Positions 36,260 through 44,398 of a DNA stretch of 64,000 nt are shown piece after piece. The stretch covers positions 1 through 64,000 of the forward strand of contig JALQPE010001714.1 in NCBI GenBank assembly GCA_030407315.1, read 5' to 3'. Below the pieces are notes generated by a model. It did not search any database. It was not told where the DNA came from and saw only the letters and a list, made by a program, of their open reading frames with translations. Position numbers and translations under genes: made by a program. How positions within the stretch are numbered: position 1 is the first letter of the stretch; every line of letters begins with the position of its first letter. This DNA is from Asparagopsis taxiformis (Eukaryota > Rhodophyta > Florideophyceae > Bonnemaisoniales > Bonnemaisoniaceae).

Positions 36260-36350
36260 CTGGATGTCGGGTCCTAGTATTCCGCCATATGTACTAGAGA
36301 AAGTGGATGTCGGGCCCTAGGATTCCGCCATATGTACTAGAGAAAGTGGA
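36260..36350. repeat. 43-bp subterminal repeats, right end of element A
   Basis: Two inverted copies of the 43-bp unit (GGATGTCGGGCCCTAG and relatives, each with CCGCCATATGTACTAGAG) about 125 bp from the element end. Confidence 0.88.
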
Positions 36351-36480
36351 CGTCCGCATCCAAAAAATTTTTATTTTTTTTTGGACGCGGACGTTCATTT
36401 GTTCTAGTAAATCTCGGGGCCGACTAGGACCCGTACTAGAGAGACTGGACGTCCGCGTCCACTTCCGAAAACACAGACGT

Positions 36481-37384
36481 AAGGATCAACTAGGGCGGTG
36501 CCCGACGGCTTCACGCCTGCAGATGCATTAACGGGAATAGAACCGGCCCCACTCCGGGTAACTCCGCCAGAAGCGGCGTACGGGTCTGCAGCCGACTCGG
36601 CAAGCTGAGCATTAGCTCTTTCGGCTTCTGCCTTTTCGGCTTCCGCACGAGCGGCTTCGCGACGCAACTCTTCTTCCCTTCGCTTACGAGCGTCCGCCAA
36701 AATCTGCTGATTACGGCGACCATAGTCCTCGTAAGGATTCGCAGAAGCGTCACGACCAGAAGACGTACGAGCCGCAGGAGCGGAAGGACGAGCCACAGAT
36801 GGCCGGGAATCTGGCGAAGGCCTAACATCCGACTGCCTCGATGGCTTAGGCTTAGGCATAGCGCCCCCTTCAGCAAGGACTTCGACTACCTCTTCGGCGG
36901 CGGCCGACTCTGCTACTTTTGGAGACGGCCCGGTGGCCTTAACAGGTTCGCCTTCACGCGATGGCGGGTTGGCCGATGTCGGCTTGGCGGTAGCCACGGG
37001 TGTGGACGGCTGCGGGGGAGCAGGGGATTCGGCCGGACCGATGTTGCCACCTTGTGCACTTGCCCTAGCGGGAGGAACCGACTTCTCGGAGCGCGAAGGA
37101 GTCCCGACGACTTTGCCAGAAGGCGATGCTGCTTCAGCTGAAGCCTTGGCGGCAGTCGAACGAGTTCGCGTCTGCGGTGGATCCGCGGAGGCGATCGGCG
37201 CACTAGTCGCAGGAGTCGAAGAGTACTTAGCCGGCGTTGGCGTGACCCCAGTGCGGGAAGATGATGCCTGGTGGCGAGTGGTCGGGCGGCGAACGCTTGA
37301 ACGCGTGGTTGGACGGTTGGGCGAGCCCATGTCTTCCCCTTCCTCCTCTGAGGACTCGAATTGAATCGGAGCACGAGGGGTCAT
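36481..37384 (-). pseudogene. gypsy antisense ORF, 5' part (copy G2), cut by element A
   Basis: The minus-strand ATG is at 37384, with MTPRAPIQFESSEEEG identical to copy G1. About 300 codons are readable (RPTTRSSVRRPTTRHQASSS, then NPYEDYGRRNQQILADARKR) up to GTALVDPY, where element A begins. Synonymous and conservative differences from 22465-21560 over the whole length support translation of this frame in an ancestor. The rest of the ORF and pol are absent on this side. Confidence 0.8.
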
Positions 37385-37858
37385 CTTAAAGCCAGTAAAG
37401 GCGACAGAGGATGCTGCGGAAACCCTTAGCGGGATGAGTGAACAGCTTATTGGCTTAAATCTCCAACGGGAGCTGGGGTACACGACCCTGGATGGGATTC
37501 GCAAGGCGATTGGCCGGGATGACGAATTCAAAGCCTCGAGTAGGCACCGCTCACGCGATCGCGCGGTAAATTATCGTGCAGATGGATGCAAAAACCCTTT
37601 GAGGGATGACGGAAGGGACACGAATTTTCGTACACGGTGGACCCCGGGGGGGTGAGTACGCTCTTTCGCGTGGGATCGACAAGAAACCTACAACAGGTGT
37701 TGATTCCGATGGGAAACGGTCGGTGGAATTCTGGAAGAGTCGAATGGACTAAACGAAATTATCGAATACGCGCCGGGCGCGGGAAAATCTGAAGGCAGAA
37801 AATGCAAACGGCCATAGCCCAAAAATTGTAATTTTTCTAATTTTGTCGGGACGACAAA
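37385..37858. other. leader between antisense ORF and polypurine tract (copy G2)
   Basis: No gene; diverged copy of 22466-22946, including TTTTGTCGGGACGACAAA before the tract. Confidence 0.6.
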
Positions 37859-38559
37859 CCTCTCAGGAGGGGGCCATGTCATACCGCCTGGCGGTCCTCT
37901 CAACCAGAGTCGTGTCGCTTCCCTATTGGGTGCCCACTTAAGGGATGTGCCAATCACAAGGCACCAGCCAACTGGGCGTGTTTCCTGTAATTAGGACAAG
38001 CGCAAGGCTGTAGACACCCTATTCGGGCCTATCGGCCCCGGCCAAGACCCCACAAGGGACAAATTTCTAACTTAAGCTAACCAGCTGTACATTATAATGT
38101 AAGCCTAACTGGCAATAACCTCGCGGGTAGGCGAGTGCCGTAACTGGGCTCTGGTTGGTCAATAACTGGATATTTATTCCTAACCACTAACCCTAGCTTA
38201 CAGTAGACTTAGTATAAAACTGCCACTGGAATAGCCAGTAGGCACGGTTTCTAGAGTAACGTAAACTCAAGTGGAATTACGACCCACTGGAACAGTGTTC
38301 GCATACCTATTGTTCAACCCCTCTCCGGGAAAACCTTAGGGTTAGCCAACAGCTCGACGGATTACGTCATTTTGCTCCATTAATACGCATCTCGCGTGAG
38401 CGCTATAATCGCACAACCCCCTCCGGGTAGCGATCCCTTCTCTTTCACGAGACTACCCGTCGGGTACCTATAAGGTTCATCTGCTCTACCACTTCCTCTA
38501 CCGAGGCTCGGGACACCTGTCGGGTGGTTTGCCGCTCCAGCGGATTTCTACCTGCTACA
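37859..38559 (+). repeat. polypurine tract and 3' LTR of gypsy copy G2
   Basis: The tract CTCTCAGGAGGGGGCCA (37859-37876) is followed by a 683-bp LTR (37877-38559) from TGTCATACCGCC to TGCTACA. TATAAAA is at 38213-38219. The LTR is very similar to 22965-23645. The flank TCATCCACC is not shared with copy G1. Confidence 0.88.
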
Positions 38560-38579
38560 TCATCCACCACTCCCAGACA

Positions 38580-39010
38580 CCGAATTTTACTATATCAGGA
38601 CACTACTTTTACTGTCTCCAGGTGCTGCCCAGGGCAGCACAAAGTACTGTCTACAGATGCTGCCCAGGGCAGCACAAAGTACTGTCTACAGGTACTGCCC
38701 AGGACAGTGCAAATCACTGTCTCCAGGTACTGCCCAGGACAATGCACCGTGTTGGTTCCATCTATTGTCCCAGGCAGCGTATTTCACTATCAGGCCATGT
38801 TGCCTTGGCCAATACAAAACACTATCCGCCAACACTGCCCAGTACAGTAAATTACATCATATCCAACTATTGAATAAATCATTAATTTTTACTGTCTCCA
38901 TTCACTGCCTCAGACAGTACGGTGAGACAGTGTTTTTACTGTCTGCAGACAGTGTTCCGTACTGTCTGCCAGACAGTGCAAATCACTGTCTTCAAGTGTG
39001 GCATTAATTT
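38580..39010. repeat. array of short CTGYC/GRCAG palindromes
   Basis: Units of about 40 bp contain CTGCCCAGGGCAG, ACTGTCTGCAGACAGT or related small palindromes, several in near-identical direct tandem (38620-38740). The array ends just before the integrase reading frame. It parallels 16980-17345 in composition and position. Confidence 0.75.
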
Positions 39011-40865
39011 TCATTTGCCGCATAGTGATTTTTACTTTACTTTGAACATCGTCGAACCGCACGCGAACGCATGCGACCGAACCGACGCTGCGCTACTATG
39101 CGACTACGCAGAATACTACCCGAGCTTGGCCTGCGTACTGGCAACTCGGTCGTGTATCGAGCCGCCCGTATCCACTGAGGAGTGGATTCGCGAACAGGCG
39201 ACGGACGAATTCTGCCAGAACGCGAAATGCGACGTCGAAACCGCGCCGCGATCGCGCTTCCATCTGTCCCCCGAGGGGATACTCATGAGGACCGCTCCGC
39301 TCGACGACGCGACGCAGATAGTTGTGCCCGAAGCGATAAAAGGACGTATTCTGCGAGCGAACCATTACGCGGTAACTGCAGGGCACCCGGGCGCGCGACG
39401 CATGTACGACGCAATTCGACGCGCGTATTACTGGCCGATGATGAGCGTAGACGTCTACACCACGGTGAGACAATGCGATGCGTGCGCGCGCAACCGCGTT
39501 ACGCAATATCGCCATACGAACGCCCTGAAGCTATTCCCCGCTACGCGCCCGCTCGAAGACGTCTCTATCGATATTCTGGGACCGCTGCCCGAGACCCCGC
39601 GCCAACGCCGCTTCGTACTCGTAATCGCCGATCGCTACAGCAAGCTCTGTCGACTCATCGCGCTCGGACGCGTATCCGCGCTCGCCGTCGCAAAAGCGTT
39701 TTGCCGAGATTGGGTCTTCGTTTACGGGCCGCCGCGCACGCTACTTTCAGATAACGGACCGCAGTTCCGCTCGAAGCTGTTTCAGGAAACGTGCGCGCTA
39801 ATGGGAACGCGTAACAGCTTCACGACTACCTATCACCCGCAATCGAACGGGCAGGTCGAGCGCATGAACCGCACCATCGTCGCGACGCTGCGCCACTACG
39901 TCGACGAAGAGCGAAAGAATTGGGACGAGCACCTAGACGCGCTGGCGTACGCATACAATCGCGCGATATACCGCTCGACGAATACGTCGCCGTTCGAACT
40001 TACGCTCACGCACTACCCCGTATCGCTGGGGACGGAGCAAGTCGACACGATTCGCAGCACGCCGTTCCTCCGCATGGAGTTTCTCGCGAAGCTATCCGAC
40101 GCGTACGCGCGCGCCGCGAACGCGCTGAAGAAAGCGCAGGCGAGATACAAACGCGACTTCGACCGCGGCGCACGCACGGTGAACAAGAGCATCAAGGTTG
40201 GCGACCAAGTATATCTGGACACTCGCGCGGGAGCGACGACACGAACGCAGCGCGACGACGGAACGCGCCCTTCGAAGTTGGACTATCCCGTGTCGGGACC
40301 CTTCCCGGTCACAAGCTGCCGCGGGCACACTTACGAAATCATAATCGACGGCGTGCCCGAACTCGTCAGCTCCGACCGTATTCGCCTAGCACCGCGCAAC
40401 GCGACGCGCGCGCCGGTTACGCCAAGCGGCGAAGAAGGGGCGACTGACGCGGAGGACACAAACGACGCAGCGCGACGTGACGAACGCGTACTCGATGACG
40501 CACGCAAGGTCAATCCTGAAGCAGGATATGGGACGCGGGAGTTCATGATTGACAGATTGACGGCTGAAGGTGTCGACGACACCGGTGCGCCCGTATTCCG
40601 TGTACGCTGGAAGGGCTTCTCTCCGCGCGACGACACTTGGGAGCCCGAAAGCTCGTTACCCGCGCCCATCGTTGCCCGTTTCCGCCGCGACCGCGGACGC
40701 TCCGCCTCTGAAAACACTGCGCGCAACACCGAGGTTGACGCCACGTCACCGCGCAATCGTAGAAAGCGACCGGCACGCGGCGACGCCCCACGTATAACGC
40801 CGCCTAGCCGCGCGAGCGCACGCATCGCGAGTCGACGAACGCCTTCGCATGCACCGCGCAACTGA
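38922..40865 (+). CDS. pol: gypsy integrase with chromodomain (copy G3), 5'-truncated pol
   Basis: The frame is open through the end of an unrelated leader, then from about 39050 a gypsy integrase. It has a zinc-binding HHCC module (HYAVTAGH near 39363, CDAC near 39475) and a DDE core: Asp in DVSIDILGP (39568), Asp in LLSDNGPQF (39748), Glu in GQVERMNR (39857). It ends with the AQARYKRDFDRG C-terminal region and a chromodomain at about 40535-40690 (FMIDRLTAEG, FRVRWKGFSPRDDTWEP). Integrase joins retrotransposon cDNA to target DNA; the chromodomain would steer it to methylated histones. The catalytic residues are all present, but RT and RNase H are missing upstream. The coding sequence is far more GC-rich than copy G1, so it belongs to a different family. 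The true start is upstream of the break; the first about 40 codons are not pol. Confidence 0.9.
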   Translation: MRQCFYCLQTVFRTVCQTVQITVFKCGINFHLPHSDFYFTLNIVEPHANACDRTDAALLCDYAEYYPSLACVLATRSCIEPPVSTEEWIREQATDEFCQNAKCDVETAPRSRFHLSPEGILMRTAPLDDATQIVVPEAIKGRILRANHYAVTAGHPGARRMYDAIRRAYYWPMMSVDVYTTVRQCDACARNRVTQYRHTNALKLFPATRPLEDVSIDILGPLPETPRQRRFVLVIADRYSKLCRLIALGRVSALAVAKAFCRDWVFVYGPPRTLLSDNGPQFRSKLFQETCALMGTRNSFTTTYHPQSNGQVERMNRTIVATLRHYVDEERKNWDEHLDALAYAYNRAIYRSTNTSPFELTLTHYPVSLGTEQVDTIRSTPFLRMEFLAKLSDAYARAANALKKAQARYKRDFDRGARTVNKSIKVGDQVYLDTRAGATTRTQRDDGTRPSKLDYPVSGPFPVTSCRGHTYEIIIDGVPELVSSDRIRLAPRNATRAPVTPSGEEGATDAEDTNDAARRDERVLDDARKVNPEAGYGTREFMIDRLTAEGVDDTGAPVFRVRWKGFSPRDDTWEPESSLPAPIVARFRRDRGRSASENTARNTEVDATSPRNRRKRPARGDAPRITPPSRASARIASRRTPSHAPRN

Positions 40866-41689
40866 CGCGCGGAACGGGGCTGAACGCGCCAGTTACGCCC
40901 AGCGGAACCGACGCGTAGATAAACACGCGGGCCAAGCCTCCCATCGCCGCTTGTCGTTTTCGCCGCGCGACTGCGCCACCGTTTACCACGCAATCGTTTT
41001 CACCGCGCAACCGTCGCCTGTCGTTGCACGCCGCGCAACTGCGCCATCGCTACTACGCAGCCGTTGTTGCTACGCCCTAGCCGCATGTCGCTCTCGCTAC
41101 GCAATCGTTTCCGTCGTATGCCGCGCAACCGTTCGACGCAACGCGACCGCGCTTGACCGACGCCACGCAATCGCGTTCACCCTTCGCCGCGCAGCCGCAT
41201 CGCCGCTTGTCGCGTAGCCGTTCTCACCGCGCAACCGTCGCATTCCACCGTCCGCCTTCCGCTCCCGCACGAACCTAAACGGCAATCGTAGCCGGGAGTC
41301 CAGGTGCCGTTCGCCTCCCATGCACCATGCTGACAACGCCAGAATCCCCAGGAGTGGGCACGCCCGACAGCGCAATTTCGCGCGAAAAAAGGGAAGCGCG
41401 CACACCGGATTGGTCGTTGCGGAGGAGGGATTGGCCCATACAGCATGGCCATTTACTGTGCTGGAAGATTATAGGCCGAAAAACGAGCCGGGGCCGGGGC
41501 AGGCCAAAAATGGACGGCGCCGATCTGCCCCGACGCCGTGGCGAGATGCTTCCTGATGGCACCCCTGGATTGGCTGTTCACATACGCGCGTACGCGACGA
41601 ACCACACGGGTGGCTGGGAACGACGCAGAATACCAGCAAACGAAAGCCTCCGCTGGAAAGGGGGATGCCACCCACACGCCCGTCCTCGT
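40866..41689. other. GC-rich untranslated region after copy G3
   Basis: No gene is recognised. 40866-41260 is a degenerate repeat of CGCGCAACCGTCGC-like words continuing the base composition of the integrase. From about 41270 composition becomes ordinary. The region ends at the left end of element B. It is presumably the 3' part of copy G3; no LTR could be defined. Confidence 0.5.
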
Positions 41690-41807
41690 CTGTGTTTTCG
41701 GAAGTGGACGCGGACGTCCAGTCTCTCTAGTACGGGTCCTAGTCGGCCCCGAGATTTACTAGAACAAATGAACGTCCGCGTCCGAAAAAAAATAAAATTT
41801 TTTGGAT

Positions 41808-42118
41808 GCGGACGTCCACTTTCTCTAGTACATATGGCGGAATACTAGGGCCCGACATCCACTTTCTCTAGTACATATGGCGGAATACTAGGACCCGACA
41901 TCCACTTTCTCTAGTACATATGGCGGAATACTAGGACCCGACATCCACTTTCTCTAGTACATATGGCGGAATACTAGGACCCGACATCCACTTTCTCTAG
42001 TACATATGGCGGAATACTAGGACCCGACATCCACTTTCTCTAGTACATATGGCGGAATACTAGGACCCGACATCCACTTTCTCTAGTACATATGGCGGAA
42101 TACTAGGACCCGACATCC
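41808..42118. repeat. 43-bp subterminal tandem repeats of element B
   Basis: CCCGACATCC begins at 41851, 41894, 41937, 41980, 42023, 42066 and 42109, exactly 43 bp apart, after a first divergent unit at 41808. Six complete units are nearly identical, each holding CTAGTACATATGGCGGAATA. Confidence 0.95.
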
Positions 42119-42344
42119 AGTATACAATATATCAGCGAAAACCGGGAGGGAAGAAATTACAGCGGATGGTAAATTCAGGGCCCATATCGGACCGTATTTT
42201 ATTCTCTCATTTAGGAAACTGCTCGTATACAATACGTCTCTCTAGAATAGGGAATACATATCTGGTCAGAATAGGAAATAAATACCCGGTTAGAATAGGA
42301 AATAAATACCCGGTTAGAATAGGAAATACGTATCCAGCCAGAAT

Positions 42345-44085
42345 ACAAAATACCTGTCAGCATATCGTCGATCACCCATCTCCCTCACTATCGCGTTCTC
42401 CCTACCATCCGAACGCCATGCACCACCATCCGCACATACTGCAAGAACCCTCACGACCTAGATTACAAAAAATACGCTCCTTCCCAATACCATCCCCGCT
42501 TTCCTCGACACCACCCCAGCCCATTAAATCATCAAGACATCAAACACGAACATGGTCAGCAAAATCTTACACCACTTGAAACGCACTCTCACTTCTATCG
42601 TATGCCCCAAAATATACACATACCAGAAACACCTCACAGCTTCATTCCCCATCTTCCTACATCCCTTCTTCACTCTCCTTCAGTCCTGCCGTTCCTGCTT
42701 CACCACTCCTGCATCACATACACAACATCAGAATCAACCACAACAGTCAGACTCAAAAGCAACGCTTACCACGACAGATATCCTAGAAACTCCCTTACTT
42801 ACCTCTCCGAGAGGATGACTGAATCATCCATCCTACACAAAATACAAACCATGATCCAAAAACCTTGCAATGAATAATCAAAGTCAGCAGTCCATATCTT
42901 CGCAAAACAAGTCTTGGTGCTCAGTAAAACTTACCTTCTGTCATCAACATTCCTGCATCATCTACACAACATCGGAATCAACCACAACAGTCAGACTCAA
43001 AACCAACCTTCCATCACAGCATACTTTCAAAACTCGCACACTTACCTTCGCTCCACACAATACACACCATGACTCAATAGGCTTCCAATGAAAAATATCG
43101 CATCAACGGAAATAGTCAGACTCAAAACCAACCTTCCCTCGCTGCTTACTTTCAAAACTCGCACACTTACTTTACCTGTTCCATCCTGCACACAATAAAA
43201 ACCATAAATCACGTAATCGTGTAGCCAAGAAAAGTAGTCAGCATTCCGCATCTTCGCACAACCGGTCTGGGCGCCCAATGTGACTTACCTTCCGTCATCA
43301 CTATTCCTCCATCACCTACGCAACATCGGATTCAATCGCAACAGTCAGATTGAAAACCAACGTTTCCCTCGCTACATACCCTGAGAACTCGCAAATGTAC
43401 CTCTCATCCATCCTACACACAATACAAACCATGATCCAAAAACCTTGCAATTAACAATAATCATAGTCAGCAGTCCATATCTTCGCAAAGCACATCTTGG
43501 CACTCAATGAAACTTACCTTCCGTCATCAACATTCCTGCATCATCTACACAACATCGGAATCAACCACAACAGTCAGACTCAAAATCAACCTTCCCTCAC
43601 AGCATACTTTCAAAACTTCACGTACCTCTCTTCCATCCTCCGCTCAATACACACCATCAGTCAACAGGCTTCCCATGAAAAATATCGCATCAACGGAAAT
43701 AGTCAGACTCAAAACCCACGCTTCCCTCAACGCATACCCTCGAGGGTAGAGGATGGAACGAAGGTACGTGCGCGAATCTTGATCAAGATTCGCGCACGTA
43801 CAAAGCAAAGTCGGTCAAAGAAGATCAGTCGGTGATGAGGGCGGAGTGGAGCCTGCGGCGTCGACCGGACAGCTTTCTGCGTCCGCTTAAGTCTTGCTGT
43901 GCATACTCGAAATCATCGCCGGCAGTGAGATTGAGTATGGCCCAAGCCATGGTCTCTGATTCCCCGAACAAAGAGATCCGGATCGAGAACAACGAATATA
44001 AACATATAATCATATATATGAGAATCCATTTGCTTTCCTTACATGATCTGTGGCATATCCGCTGTAAAGCACATTCAGATTCCAC
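42345..44085 (-). CDS. outward-facing microexon gene in the terminus of element B
   Basis: The minus-strand first exon (about 44085 or 43950 to 43830) reads FSIRISLFGESET then MAWAILNLTAGDDFEYAQQD and a basic LSGRRKLSGRRRRLH, with no stop where element A has two. Candidate 27-nt exons are at 43518-43544, 43289-43315 and 42935-42961, and a 12-nt exon is at 43401-43412; they are flanked by GTAAGT-type donors and TGTGTAG, TGCGTAG or TGTGCAG acceptors. Introns contain CTGAC branch-like words. Exon lengths are multiples of three, so skipping keeps frame. Two local inverted duplications (43764-43801 and 42803-42829) disturb the series. Function unknown; no known domain. If transcribed, it reads from the element interior towards its end and would be present twice per element. 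Confidence 0.5.
43764..43801. repeat. 38-bp perfect palindrome in the microexon region
   Basis: GTACGTGCGCGAATCTTGA is followed by its exact reverse complement. Compared with the equivalent place in element A, the adjoining exon-donor sequence is inverted here, so the palindrome was made by a local fold-back inversion. Confidence 0.9.
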
Positions 44086-44398
44086 GAAGTTTGGAAATAA
44101 AAAAGTTTATTATTACAAATGAATTAATTGAAAATTCATCTCCCAGGGCAGTCGTTCGTCCTTCCATGCACACGTTGCCAGCACGCAATGTGATGTAACA
44201 GTTGGAAATGATTGAACTCTCGGTTAAATTCCACCGTTGGGATGTCAGCTGGAGTGAGCACAAAACTACTACCCAAAAAACTACGAACACGTTACATTCC
44301 AAGTCTCGAAAGCACCACAAAAATAAAATTGGTCGCATCTGGACGGCACAGTCTCCCCTGTTCAGCTCGCAATCCTCCCTTTTGCGTCAAAACTCGAC

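Larger units (their letters stand above)
23909..36476. mobile_element. element A: 12.6-kb transposon with multi-kilobase inverted termini
   Basis: The ends are CTGTGTTTTCGG at 23909 and CCGAAAACACAG at 36476, and ACGT stands outside both (23905-23908 and 36477-36480), a candidate 4-bp target duplication. Inverted similarity extends inward to about 27360 on the left and 31799 on the right; the right arm is longer because it holds an extra repeat unit and about 700 bp more. The outermost about 2.5 kb matches the left end of element B (41690-44390). No transposase is present, so this is a non-autonomous relative of element B. ACGT is palindromic and the left and right flanks belong to different sequences, so the duplication is not proven. 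Confidence 0.88.
31799..36476. repeat. right inverted terminus of element A
   Basis: Reverse complement of 23909-27360, with an additional palindrome-rich unit and a spacer (32220-32940). It carries only two complete-type 43-bp units (about 36260-36350) against four on the left, and contains the plus-strand microexon array. The short palindrome at 35648-35698 is absent from the left arm at the equivalent place. Confidence 0.9.
41690..44390. repeat. left terminus of element B
   Basis: Same order as in element A: GGACGCGGACGTCC hairpin, 43-bp repeats, 24-bp AGCCAGAATA-type repeats, microexon array (minus strand), AT-rich zone, then TCCTTCCATGCACACGTTGCC near 44160, matching 26320. It ends at the transposase ATG, so the transposase promoter must lie inside the terminus. 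Confidence 0.88.
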
